Source of the DNA: Capsulimonadaceae bacterium
GTDB lineage: Bacteria; Armatimonadota; Armatimonadia; Armatimonadales; Capsulimonadaceae
NCBI GenBank assembly: GCA_031292625.1
Contig: JARLGU010000006.1
Span: forward strand, 1-64,000
Length of the DNA stretch: 64,000 bases
Reading direction: 5' to 3'
In this document: in pieces, positions 43,065-52,341 of the stretch
How positions within the stretch are numbered: the stretch's first letter is position 1
Layout of the letters: every line of letters starts with the position of its first letter
Notes under the pieces: model-generated
The model's database searches: none
Told to the model about the DNA's origin: nothing
The model's input: the letters and a program-made list of their open reading frames with translations, nothing else
Position numbers and translations under genes: made by a program

Positions 43065-45428
43065 ATGATCCCACAATGCATGGACCAGCTCCCTACAATC
43101 GCCCTCGCCACGATCGTGGCCCTTATCGCACTCGCCGTTCAACCGGCAGAAGCTACGCCAACCACGCTGAGCCACGAGGGCGGCGCGTGGACATTGCAGA
43201 ACAACAAGCTCAAAGTCGATATCGACTGCAACCATGGATGGGTCAGCGTCCTGGACCGGGCGAGCGGACACGTATGGCAGCAGCCTGCTGCGCTCGCCGG
43301 CATATCCGGCAGCATTGCCCCGGCAGCGTCGCCGGAGGACAAGTTTCGCAATGTTGAGAAGGTTCCCGCGTCCAAAGGATCAGGCGTGCAGTTTGAGGCC
43401 AACCTCGGCCCTGGACATTCGACGCCGCCGGTTCAGGTTTCGATAACCCTTGAGGCGGGTTCGACCGATCTGGTCGTCGTAACCGATGTCGCCGCCCGCG
43501 ACCAGAAAGTCTCCAGCGTGAACGGCCTCGAGTCGTTCGTGCTCGACTCGGCGAACGGCGTCCTCGCTGTCGCCGATTACTGCGACGGGCACCTTTATCC
43601 GCTCGATGCCAAGCCGTTCCCAATTCGCTCGTCGGACGGCGGGCGGCTCGATATGCCGTGGATCGGCCTTTGCGACCTCGACAAGGGTTATGGCTACTCT
43701 TTGACCCTCGACACCAGCGACGACGCGACCATTAACTACAATGACTGCACGGTCGCGGCGCGAACCCTCATTTGCCCGCAGGTTGTGTGGAAGCCCTGCA
43801 TGGGAACGTTCAATTACCCGCGTCGCGTGATCTACCATTTCGCTCCGGCAGGCGGCTATGTCGTACTCGCCCACGCTTATCGCGATTACGCGACGAAGCT
43901 TGGCCTGATCGTGCCGTTCACCGAGAAAATCAAGCGGAACCCCAACATTGCGCGCCTGTTCGGCGCTCCGGATGTCTGGGGCAACGCAACGCTCAAATTC
44001 GCGCGACAAGCAAAACTGGCGGGCGTCGACAAAATGCTGATCCACGGGCAAACCAATGCGGCGGACATGCAGACGATTGACGACATCGGCTACCTCACCA
44101 GCGAATACGACAATTATGACGACATCCAGCCGATCGACGACGCGCACAAACTCGACTCGAATCACGACCTCATTCCGGATCACGTCGTCCTCAAAGCCGA
44201 CGGCACACGGATGACGGCGTGGCTGACATGGGACAAGAAGATTCAGTACATGAAGCGTTGTCCCAGTTTTTGGGTCGCGTCGGCGCAGGCCGTCGTGCCG
44301 GACGTTCTCAAGGCGCACCCGTTCCTGGGCCGCTTCATCGATGTCGCCACGGCCGAAGCGCTCTACGAGTGCTACGATCCGGCCCATCCGCTTACCCGGG
44401 CCCAGAAGCGCCAATGCGGCGTCGACCTAAGCGCTTACATGAGCTCCCAACACCTCGTAGTCGGCGGTGAGCACGGCATCTGGTGGGCGCCCATGCACGA
44501 GGATTATATCGAGGGAATGATGAGCGGCGGCCACACATCCTGGCCGGCCGGATATCTTATTCGTCCGAAGACCAAGGACGAGCCTTTCACCTGGCCGTCC
44601 GGTCAAAAACTTTCCGGCTGGGACTCATATGAGCAACTGGGGATCGGCCACAAATGGCGCGCCCCGCTCTGGGAGCTCGTTTTCCACGACTGCGTCGTAT
44701 CGACGTGGTATTGGGGCGATTCGAGCGACTACCTGTTAACTGCCGCGCCTGAGATCACGCCGAAAAAGGATGCATACAACGTCCTATACGGCACAATCCC
44801 ACTCATGTGGGCCAACAAGGAAGGTTCGTGGACGACCGCGCGAGACGTCTTCCTGCGAACGTATCGCAATACATGCAAGATGCACCAGGCGGTCGCCCTT
44901 TCCGCGCTGGTCGATCACCAATTCTTGACGGCGGATCACGATGTACAGAGCACGCGGTTCGCCGACGGCACGCGTACAATTGTCAACTTCGGCGAAACGC
45001 CATACAGGGCGACGCTTGACGGCCTGACCTATTTGCTTCCGCAAAACGGCTGGGTAGCCATCGGTCCCAAAATCCGCCAGTCGCTCGCGCTGGAGGACGG
45101 CAAGCCCGTCACGACGATCGAAGCCCCAGGATACCGATTCAACGACCACGGCGGTTTCGAGACAACGTTGCGCCAGGAAGGCACGGATCGAGTCATCGTC
45201 AACCAGGGACCGGCGGCTACGCCCGTGCGGGTCGATCTGAACGCGATCCAGCCCAATTGGGACGCGAAGACGACGCTGGGCTACCTGCTCGACGAAAACG
45301 GGCAGCGCACATCGCCGGTCACGCTTGGACCGGTCCGGCACGGTACGCTCGTGCTGCCCGCCGCCGCCGAGACGCAAGTTTACGAGATCGTCTGCCGCAG
45401 CGGCGGAGCGACGCCGTTCCTGCCGTAG
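43065..45428 (+). CDS. secreted putative glycoside hydrolase
   Basis: 787 residues with a signal peptide (ALIALAVQPAEA). Residues ~35-280 are a beta-rich N-terminal region that resembles galactose-mutarotase-like supersandwich domains. Residues ~290-600 look like a TIM barrel with acidic loop residues (DKMLIHGQTNAAD, DIQPIDDAHKLDSNHDLIPDH in pieces, RFIDVATAEALYECYD, VGGEHGIWWAPMHEDYIEG). The C-terminal part is beta-rich. The layout resembles GH101/GH129-type alpha-glycosidases, but I cannot assign a family. GAGGAG precedes the ATG. It sits between sugar-metabolism genes. Confidence 0.6.
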   Translation: MIPQCMDQLPTIALATIVALIALAVQPAEATPTTLSHEGGAWTLQNNKLKVDIDCNHGWVSVLDRASGHVWQQPAALAGISGSIAPAASPEDKFRNVEKVPASKGSGVQFEANLGPGHSTPPVQVSITLEAGSTDLVVVTDVAARDQKVSSVNGLESFVLDSANGVLAVADYCDGHLYPLDAKPFPIRSSDGGRLDMPWIGLCDLDKGYGYSLTLDTSDDATINYNDCTVAARTLICPQVVWKPCMGTFNYPRRVIYHFAPAGGYVVLAHAYRDYATKLGLIVPFTEKIKRNPNIARLFGAPDVWGNATLKFARQAKLAGVDKMLIHGQTNAADMQTIDDIGYLTSEYDNYDDIQPIDDAHKLDSNHDLIPDHVVLKADGTRMTAWLTWDKKIQYMKRCPSFWVASAQAVVPDVLKAHPFLGRFIDVATAEALYECYDPAHPLTRAQKRQCGVDLSAYMSSQHLVVGGEHGIWWAPMHEDYIEGMMSGGHTSWPAGYLIRPKTKDEPFTWPSGQKLSGWDSYEQLGIGHKWRAPLWELVFHDCVVSTWYWGDSSDYLLTAAPEITPKKDAYNVLYGTIPLMWANKEGSWTTARDVFLRTYRNTCKMHQAVALSALVDHQFLTADHDVQSTRFADGTRTIVNFGETPYRATLDGLTYLLPQNGWVAIGPKIRQSLALEDGKPVTTIEAPGYRFNDHGGFETTLRQEGTDRVIVNQGPAATPVRVDLNAIQPNWDAKTTLGYLLDENGQRTSPVTLGPVRHGTLVLPAAAETQVYEIVCRSGGATPFLP

Positions 45429-45491
45429 CGTTTGAAGCGTTCCGGCAATAAACCCGAAGTGTTCGTTACGGAGTTTGAAAGGACCAACCGT

Positions 45492-46544
45492 ATGTCGAGA
45501 ACGATGACCGCACTTGTCAATTTTGCGGCCGCGCCGTACAGCGTCGACCTGCGCGAAGCCCCGATCCCGTCGATCGGAGAGGACGATGTCCTGCTGCGCG
45601 TCGCGGCAGTCGGCGTCTGTGGAAGCGACCTGCACCAATACCATGGCTCGCAAAGCTGGAAGGTGAATTACCCGGTCATTCTCGGCCACGAGTTCGCCGG
45701 AACCGTGGTTGAAACCGGCGCGCGCGCAACGGCGTTCCACCCGGGCGACCGGGTCGTCAGCGAGACGGCCGCCGTGATCAATCCCGCGTCGCCGTTCGTC
45801 CGCAGCGGCGCATACAACCTCGATCCCGCGCGCCTCGGATTCGGTTACGGCGTCGACGGCGCGATGACCGAGTACGTCCGCGTTCCCGAACGCTGTCTCC
45901 ACCGCCTCCCCGATAGCCTGGCGTTCGAGACGGCGTCGCTCACCGAACCTTGCTGCGTGGCCTACAACGCGACCTGCGTGCAGAGTCCCATTCACCCCGG
46001 AGCGTCCGTCGCGGTCATCGGTCCCGGCCCAATCGGCCTGCTCTGCGCCATGATGGCGCATCTCGCAGGCGCAAGCCCGCTCATCGTGATCGGCATGCCG
46101 CAGGATGCAAAACGCCTTGCCGTGGCCCGCGCGATCGGCGCGACGCGAACGTTCGACGTCAGCGGCGACGAGTTGCTCGAAGCCGTTCGAGCAACCGGCG
46201 ACGGCTACGGCGTCGATGTCGTCATCGATGCCGCCGGCGTCAGTGCGGCCCTGCAAACGGCGCTCGCGATCGTACGCCCCGCTGGACACATTACCAAGGT
46301 TGGCTGGGGGCCCAAACCGTTGGGCTTTAATATGGATCCGCTCGTTCAAAAGGCCGTGACGCTTCAGGGCAGTTTTAGCCACAACTGGCCGATGTGGGAG
46401 CGCGTCATCGGTATGCTCGCAAGCGGGCAACTCGATCTTACCCCGGTGCTCAGCGCCGTACGCCCGCTCGACAAATGGGAAGAATGCTTCGCGGGCATGC
46501 AATCGGGAGAAATGGTAAAGGCGGTTCTTACTCCGGCCGCATGA
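45492..46544 (+). CDS. zinc-type (MDR) polyol/sugar-acid dehydrogenase
   Basis: 350 residues from the ATG at 45492 (AAAGGA eight bases upstream). Catalytic zinc ligands are Cys43 (GVCGSDLHQYHG) and His66-Glu67 (GHEFAGTVVETG), and the NAD(P) fold starts at VIGPGPIGLLCAM. The four-Cys structural zinc lobe usual after RVVSE is missing; that stretch reads AAVINPASPFVRSGAYNLD. Closest in type to sorbitol, L-idonate or galactitol-1-phosphate dehydrogenases. It probably oxidises a sugar alcohol or hexonate released by the neighbouring hydrolases. Confidence 0.8.
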   Translation: MSRTMTALVNFAAAPYSVDLREAPIPSIGEDDVLLRVAAVGVCGSDLHQYHGSQSWKVNYPVILGHEFAGTVVETGARATAFHPGDRVVSETAAVINPASPFVRSGAYNLDPARLGFGYGVDGAMTEYVRVPERCLHRLPDSLAFETASLTEPCCVAYNATCVQSPIHPGASVAVIGPGPIGLLCAMMAHLAGASPLIVIGMPQDAKRLAVARAIGATRTFDVSGDELLEAVRATGDGYGVDVVIDAAGVSAALQTALAIVRPAGHITKVGWGPKPLGFNMDPLVQKAVTLQGSFSHNWPMWERVIGMLASGQLDLTPVLSAVRPLDKWEECFAGMQSGEMVKAVLTPAA

Positions 46545-46701
46545 GCGCAATACGCCTCGACAAGCCAGCTTATACCGACCGGGCAATCTAACGGCGAAGC
46601 CCCAATTGGTGCAGCGTTACGCTGCCGCAGTCCGGGCAGGACGCCTCCGCGACAAGAGGCCTTCAAAATCCATTCGCCAACACGAAAGGCTGCAGGATAA
46701 A

Positions 46702-47493
46702 GTGCAAAACACTACACAACAACTCTCCGGCAAAATCGCCATCGTGACGGGCGCCGCAAGCGGCGTTGGAGCGGGGATCGCACGACGGTTCGCGGCGGAG
46801 GGCGCGCGCGTGATGCTGCACGACGTCGACGCGGCGGTCCGTGAAACGGCAGCCGCAATCCGCGACGCGGGCGGCGATGCCGATGCGGTCGTCTCCGACC
46901 TGGCGGACCCACGCGTGCCCGCCGAACTCATCGACGCAGTCGCAAAACGCTACGGCGCAATCCATATTCTCGTGAACAATGCCGCCTTGATCGTTCGCGC
47001 GGATGCCGAGACCACCGACGTCGCAACGTGGGACCGAGTGATGGCGGTTAACGTCCGCGCGCCGTTCCTGCTGTTCAAGGCCGCTCTGCCGTACCTGAGA
47101 GCGAACGGAGGCGGCGCGGTGCTGAATATCGGCTCGATGAACGCCTACTGCGGACAGCCGAACATGATGCCCTACTGCGTCAGCAAGGGCGCGCTCATGA
47201 CCCTCACGCGCAACCTCGCCGACGGTCACGGCCGCGACAACATCCGCGTCAATCAGCTCAACCTGGGCTGGACGATTACCGAGAACGAGCACCGGTACAA
47301 ACTCGCTGAAGGCAAGCCCGAGGACTGGGCCGAGCACCTGCCCGCCGAACACGCCCCTCTCGGCCGCCTGATGACGCCAGCCGAAGTGGCTCACTTCGCC
47401 CTGAGTTTCGTGGTCGATTCCGCCTGCATGGTCAGCGGCTCCGTAACCGACCTCACCCAGCACCCGATCATCGGCCGCAACCCGGTGAAGTAG
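46702..47493 (+). CDS. short-chain dehydrogenase/reductase
   Basis: 263 residues from a GTG at 46702 with AGGA five bases before; the frame extends 32 codons upstream without a better start. The classical SDR set is present: TGAASGVGAG (NAD-binding), VNNAA, Ser145, Tyr158 and Lys162 (YCVSK). It follows the zinc-type dehydrogenase and is likely in the same sugar-oxidation pathway, for example gluconate or fuconate-type oxidoreduction; substrate not readable. Confidence 0.85.
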   Translation: MQNTTQQLSGKIAIVTGAASGVGAGIARRFAAEGARVMLHDVDAAVRETAAAIRDAGGDADAVVSDLADPRVPAELIDAVAKRYGAIHILVNNAALIVRADAETTDVATWDRVMAVNVRAPFLLFKAALPYLRANGGGAVLNIGSMNAYCGQPNMMPYCVSKGALMTLTRNLADGHGRDNIRVNQLNLGWTITENEHRYKLAEGKPEDWAEHLPAEHAPLGRLMTPAEVAHFALSFVVDSACMVSGSVTDLTQHPIIGRNPVK

Positions 47494-47520
47494 CGGCAGG
47501 CAGACAGGTATTTTGAATAC

Positions 47521-47922
47521 ATGAGCGTTTCAATTCACGATAACCACCTTCTATCCTATTGCGTTTTTGCCGAGAAGCGACAGATCGTTTTCCACACGGA
47601 GTATCGGGATGCGCCAGAACCCGAGCATACCGATGTGCTCTTCGATGGTGTAGAAGCCTATTGCTTCAACCACGACAACTTCGACAACATTCTCTTTGAT
47701 ATCAGCGAAGTACATGTCGAAACCATCATCACCGAGGATCGCGCATTGTTTGAGCAGGGCAAGCCGTTCGGCTGGCCAGGCCCGTGGCGCCGTTCCGGCG
47801 AAGACATTTTGCACTACTTCATCGAACGAGAGGTCAGGGGATTCCAGGTAACGTCATCGTCAGGCATGTCTGGCTGGGTGCTGGCAAAGTCTGTCGCCTT
47901 CGTGAGTCTGCCTGCCCCGTAG
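47521..47922 (+). CDS. small protein of unknown function
   Basis: 133 residues, acidic, with no signal or membrane segment. Segments such as FHTEYRDAPEPEHTDVLFDGVEAY in pieces, and FEQGKPFGWPGPW, suggest a compact alpha/beta cytosolic protein of the kind often found as stand-alone hypotheticals or immunity-like proteins. No toxin gene is adjacent. Codon use looks coding and the start is preceded by an AT-rich spacer. Confidence 0.55.
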   Translation: MSVSIHDNHLLSYCVFAEKRQIVFHTEYRDAPEPEHTDVLFDGVEAYCFNHDNFDNILFDISEVHVETIITEDRALFEQGKPFGWPGPWRRSGEDILHYFIEREVRGFQVTSSSGMSGWVLAKSVAFVSLPAP

Positions 47923-48023
47923 TGCTCCAATGTCGTCCCAATATCACCCGTCTCGCTCCTTACCCGCCCTTCGCGCAGGAGAACGCATGCCGCGCGCGGA
48001 ACAATCGTTCGAGGTCACATCGT

Positions 48024-50189
48024 ATGCTCAACCATTTAGATTTCCTCCGCATTCTCCCCTATCTCGCCGCCAGCGCTGCCCTGATTGTCGCAACGGCCCA
48101 TCCTGCAAACGCCGCGGAACATGCGCCCGACGATGTGGATACGATTGCGGGACGAATCGTCGCTTCACTGCTCCCCGCCGACGCCAAAGGCCGCACGGCG
48201 GCCGTGCGCTCGGGGAACAGCGCTGCAGCGACCCTTGGACCAGACGGCACGTGGCCAGACGTCGACTATGCGGACGCATCGCGTTCGATCTGGAAGGCCG
48301 CCGAGCATCTCTCTCGCCTCGAAGCAATGGCCAAAGCCTGTGCGGTCTCAAAGGACGACCCGGCATCCGCCGGTCTCCACGCGAAAACCCTTCTGGCGCT
48401 TTCGTGGTGGCTCGACCACGACCTCCAAAATCCGAACTGGTGGTGGAACGTCATCGGGACGCCCATGGCGATCGGACACGCGATGCTCCTGATGCAGGGC
48501 GAGACAACACCCGCGCAAATGGACGGCGCGCTCAAGATCCTCCGGCGCAGCGAACTCTCGATGACCGGAGCAAATCTATCATGGGTCGCGACGAACACGA
48601 TTATGCGCGGGTGCCTCGAACATGACCCGGACACAATCGGACGCGCCTTTACACGCCTTTATCAGGAAATCAAAATCGCCGGTCCCGGCGAGGAGGGAAT
48701 CCAAGCCGACTACAGTTTTCATCAGCATGGCGTCCAGCTCTACTCCGGAGGTTACGGACGCGGCTTCGAGTCCGACTGCGTCCACGACGCCCTTTTCGCC
48801 TGGGGCACGCGTTTTCAGATCCCCGCCGACCGCCTCGCCATTTTGACAAACTATCAACTCGACGGCCAGCAGTGGATGATGCGCGGCGCGCGCTTCGACT
48901 ACAGTGCGTGCGGCCGCGAAATCACGCGACCGGGCCGGGCCGAGCCGGAATACGGATCGAAAGCCCCGGGCGCTCCATTATCCAACGGCGTCCTTGGCCT
49001 TGCGTCCGTGGATGCGCCGCGCAAGGATGAACTGACCGCCTACGCACAGAGGCGCGCCTGCCTGTCCACGGCGCCGCAACTGAGCGGCACGCGCGCCTAC
49101 TGGCTGTCCGATTACGTCGCGCATCAGCGTCCAGGTTACTTCGCCAGCGTCAAAATGTGCTCCACGCGCATCCAGAACGGCGAGATCGTCAACGGCGAGG
49201 GGCTCGAGTCGCGCTACCTAAGTTACGGAGCGACGTTCATCTACCGGACTGGCAACGAGTACCTTAACGTCTTTCCTGTCTGGGATTGGCGGCGCATTCC
49301 GGGCACGACCATCGAACAGGATGATTCTCCTCTCGGGCACGATGTGAACGTCCACGGCAAAACGACCTTCGCCGGCGGTGCAAGCGACGGCAGCTTCGGC
49401 GTCGCGGCGATGGATCTGAACGTCGGGCACGTTACGGGACGCAAGGCATGGTTCTTTCTGGATGAAGGTTTCATCGCCCTTGGCGCCGGTCTGACGTGCA
49501 CAGGCCAAAGCTCTCTCGTAACGACCGTCAACCAGTGCTTGCTGCACGGCGACGTCCTCACCGATGCGAGCGCGACTCCCCTCGCGGCGGGCGATCATCC
49601 GCTCGCAAACTGCCGCTGGGTGCTGCACGATGGGATCGGATACATCTTTCCCGCGACGGGAACCGTGACCGAATCGAACGGATCGCTAAGCGGCAAATGG
49701 TCGACAATCGGAACCGGCTCTAAGAAGAGCCTTGCCGCGGACATCTTCAGCCTCTCGATCGACCATGGATCGCTGGCTACGGACGCATCCTACGCCTACG
49801 GCGTCCTGCCGGGTTGGACGCCATCGCAACTGGATGAAACGCTCAGGACAATCCAGGTCGTCGCGAATACGAAGGACGTACAGGCGGTCTTCCACGACAA
49901 AGCCAATATCCTGGAAGCCGCCTTCTGGACACCCGGCAGCGTCGCCGTATCCGGCAAACAGATTAGCGTAGATCACGCGTGCCTGCTCATCGTCCGCCGC
50001 GTAAACGACAACGTATTGCTAACCGTCGCCAGCCCGGAGCACTACGCCGGTCCCGTAAACGTGACTCTTCCCTGGAACCTTCGCGGCGCGAACGCAACCG
50101 CAAGCGCCCGTAATACCATCGTTCGCGTCGACCTGCCGGGCGGCCTGTACGCCGGGCAATCAGTCACGGCAACGCTTAATCGACAGTAG
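48024..50189 (+). CDS. polysaccharide lyase family 8 (hyaluronate/chondroitin/xanthan lyase type)
   Basis: 721 residues with a signal peptide (cleavage near HPANA). The (alpha/alpha) toroid carries the PL8 aromatic patch NPNWWWNVIGTP and the catalytic set: Asn184 in TGANLSW, His235 and Tyr244 in YSFHQHGVQLYSGGYG. Beta-sandwich domains follow to the end. PL8 enzymes cleave at uronic-acid residues by beta-elimination, leaving an unsaturated uronosyl end. GAGG precedes the ATG. Product use would fit the UlaD/UlaE-like and dehydrogenase genes nearby. Confidence 0.87.
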   Translation: MLNHLDFLRILPYLAASAALIVATAHPANAAEHAPDDVDTIAGRIVASLLPADAKGRTAAVRSGNSAAATLGPDGTWPDVDYADASRSIWKAAEHLSRLEAMAKACAVSKDDPASAGLHAKTLLALSWWLDHDLQNPNWWWNVIGTPMAIGHAMLLMQGETTPAQMDGALKILRRSELSMTGANLSWVATNTIMRGCLEHDPDTIGRAFTRLYQEIKIAGPGEEGIQADYSFHQHGVQLYSGGYGRGFESDCVHDALFAWGTRFQIPADRLAILTNYQLDGQQWMMRGARFDYSACGREITRPGRAEPEYGSKAPGAPLSNGVLGLASVDAPRKDELTAYAQRRACLSTAPQLSGTRAYWLSDYVAHQRPGYFASVKMCSTRIQNGEIVNGEGLESRYLSYGATFIYRTGNEYLNVFPVWDWRRIPGTTIEQDDSPLGHDVNVHGKTTFAGGASDGSFGVAAMDLNVGHVTGRKAWFFLDEGFIALGAGLTCTGQSSLVTTVNQCLLHGDVLTDASATPLAAGDHPLANCRWVLHDGIGYIFPATGTVTESNGSLSGKWSTIGTGSKKSLAADIFSLSIDHGSLATDASYAYGVLPGWTPSQLDETLRTIQVVANTKDVQAVFHDKANILEAAFWTPGSVAVSGKQISVDHACLLIVRRVNDNVLLTVASPEHYAGPVNVTLPWNLRGANATASARNTIVRVDLPGGLYAGQSVTATLNRQ

Positions 50190-50200
50190 GTTGTTTCCTT

Positions 50201-51376
50201 CTAGCCGCCCAGCTCGATGCAGCGCGTACGATAATGCCGGTAGTTGTCCAACGAAACCTCCTCCGGCACGCCGTGGTCGCACGTCGGATAGTATCCGCCG
50301 CGCTCGCGCATTGCCGGGATGATCCGCTCGACCATCCGGTCGATCTCATGCTTTCCCTGGGCAAGGACCCGCTTGTCGATCCCGCCGGAGATCGCAAGGA
50401 ATGGATAGTCGCGACCGATCGCAACCACATCGCAGCCGGACGCCACTTCAAAAGGCGACATGACATCCATGCGCACCGCTTCGCGAAAGAGCGGGATTGC
50501 TTCGACGGCGTAGCCATCCGAATCGACCTGCACGTAAAGGTGACGCGATTGGTCCAGTTGCCGCCGGCGGATGTTTGCAAGTAGCTGCTGGTAATACGGA
50601 AACAAGAACTCCTTGATGGTCGCGGGAGACCACAGCAAGCCGTGGTTGTAGCAGATGTCCTCCGCCAGGAACACCATGTCGAACGTGACGTGTTCCTGAT
50701 GCCTCGCCGTAACCGCATCAGCCAGCTCGAACCACGTCTTCATGCAAGCATGGATAAGCTCCGGTTGATCGTGGAACGCGTACATGATCTCCTCTGGACC
50801 GAAAAGGCTGCGCAGATACATACAGCCGGCTCCGATTCTCTGGACGATAACCTTTCCTTCTCCCGCGGCGGCGCGCGCGCTTGCCATCTTCTCATCGAAT
50901 CCGTTCCAGCGTTCCGGAGTATCGGCGCGCATGCGCCACGCGCACTTCTCTTCCCACGTCGCCATATCCTTAACCGGATGGTCCAGGAACGTCGGCATAA
51001 AACCCGTACGACGGCCGGTGAATACGAGCAGGCTGCGTCCCTGCGGATCCTGGATCACCTCGTGTTCGCCCCGCGTTTCAAGCACGATCTTATCGAACGT
51101 CGGGCAAAACGCCGCCTCGCACCAACCAAGATCGCCGATATCGTAATCGCCCGGCGGATCGTAACCGAAAACCTCGGCTAGGTTATCGCCGCGCTCCAGG
51201 CCCTCGCCATACCAGCGTTCCAGGCAAAAGTAGCCGAACTCGCGGTGGACAATCGGCGCTCCCGGCGTGATTGCATAGATGTCCCTGAGCTTTCGGGCAG
51301 GCGCTATCATCTGCTCGCGGGGAAGAAGGGTATGTATGCCATCGTTTCCGATGGCCGTCTGAGTTATGGTTGTCAT
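50201..51376 (-). CDS. uroporphyrinogen-decarboxylase-family protein (methyltransferase-like branch)
   Basis: 391 residues; ATG at 51376 with GAGGT five bases before. UroD-fold segments include FLAEDICYNHGLLWSP, LYVQVDSDGY, MSPFEVASGCD and AISGGIDKRVLAQGK. The sequence differs from true HemE and belongs to the broad UroD superfamily that also contains corrinoid-dependent methyltransferases; many such genes sit in glycan loci of Armatimonadota and Planctomycetes with unknown role. Divergent from the AraC regulator, convergent with the lyase. Confidence 0.8.
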   Translation of the reverse strand: MTTITQTAIGNDGIHTLLPREQMIAPARKLRDIYAITPGAPIVHREFGYFCLERWYGEGLERGDNLAEVFGYDPPGDYDIGDLGWCEAAFCPTFDKIVLETRGEHEVIQDPQGRSLLVFTGRRTGFMPTFLDHPVKDMATWEEKCAWRMRADTPERWNGFDEKMASARAAAGEGKVIVQRIGAGCMYLRSLFGPEEIMYAFHDQPELIHACMKTWFELADAVTARHQEHVTFDMVFLAEDICYNHGLLWSPATIKEFLFPYYQQLLANIRRRQLDQSRHLYVQVDSDGYAVEAIPLFREAVRMDVMSPFEVASGCDVVAIGRDYPFLAISGGIDKRVLAQGKHEIDRMVERIIPAMRERGGYYPTCDHGVPEEVSLDNYRHYRTRCIELGG

Positions 51377-51511
51377 GGGACCTCGCAAAATTGTTGCGCG
51401 GATTAGCACGAACCGTCCGCGGCTACATGCATTATACGGAGTACAATTTGATCGTGCCATGCACGAACCGGAGACATTACATGCTAAAATCGGCACACCT
51501 GGAAGGTTGGA

Positions 51512-52333
51512 TTGATCGTGATAACCCGATACTCGTTTGCTGCGGATGATCAAAGCGATTTGCGCCACATCACATACGTCGACGGCGACACCGAATACGA
51601 CTATCGTCTACGCCGCGCCACGGACCCGAATCTGGTCGCGATCCGGACGCTCTCCGGCGAAGGCGCGTTGGACGTCGATGGCGCGGGCTTAAGAATCGTC
51701 ACAGGCGGTTCCGTCCTGATCACCGAACTCAATCGTATCCGGTACTACGGAACATACGAACGGTCCTGGCGCTTCTACTGGTTCCTGTTTTCACGGGGAT
51801 GCGTGGTTGGATTGCCATGGGACGAGGTTATTCCGGTAACGGATACATCCTGGGAGCAAGGCGTCCTGGAACACGTTTTTGCGCAGCTAGCGCTTCCGGG
51901 CCGCGACGCGCAGGCATCCGCCATCGCGTTCTTTCGCGCACTCCTTTGCCACTGGACCGCCGCGCACGCGGCCAGCGGCCGCCGCCCTCATTCGGCAAGC
52001 GAATTGGTGCGACGCGCCGTCGAACGCTTCAGCAGTTCGGGCGCGGAGCCGCTCTCCATGGAGTCTCTTGCCGCCGAGCTCGGGATCGGCCCGCGACGAT
52101 TGCGTCAGGCCTTTCTGCAGGAAGCCGGACGCTCGCCGAAAAGCTACTACACGACGATGCGGATGCGCCAGGCGGCGCAGGCGCTCAGAATGGGACGCGG
52201 CAACGTAAGCGAAATTGCCGAGCAGTTCGGCTACGCCAGCCCCTTCCACTTCAGCCGAGCGTTCAAAGCCGAGTTCGGCTGCAGTCCATCTCGCTACTTG
52301 GAAGGTTCAACCGGCGGGGAGCGCGCAAGCTGA
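51512..52333 (+). CDS. AraC-family transcriptional regulator
   Basis: About 273 residues starting at TTG 51512 (GGAAGG five bases upstream) or GTG 51518. An N-terminal cupin-like effector region runs to ~150. The C-terminal double helix-turn-helix holds MESLAAELGIGPRRLRQAF and VSEIAEQFGYASPFHFSRAFKAEFGCSPSRY. It is divergently placed from the UroD-family gene with a 135-base gap and probably regulates it and the lyase region in response to a sugar. Confidence 0.88.
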   Translation: MIVITRYSFAADDQSDLRHITYVDGDTEYDYRLRRATDPNLVAIRTLSGEGALDVDGAGLRIVTGGSVLITELNRIRYYGTYERSWRFYWFLFSRGCVVGLPWDEVIPVTDTSWEQGVLEHVFAQLALPGRDAQASAIAFFRALLCHWTAAHAASGRRPHSASELVRRAVERFSSSGAEPLSMESLAAELGIGPRRLRQAFLQEAGRSPKSYYTTMRMRQAAQALRMGRGNVSEIAEQFGYASPFHFSRAFKAEFGCSPSRYLEGSTGGERAS

Positions 52334-52341
52334 CCTTGCAA

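Noticed and set aside
44784-46586. 600-codon minus-strand frame across the glycosidase and dehydrogenase genes
   Set aside because: It spans the boundary of two well-supported plus-strand genes and encodes an Arg/His-rich composition typical of shadow frames.
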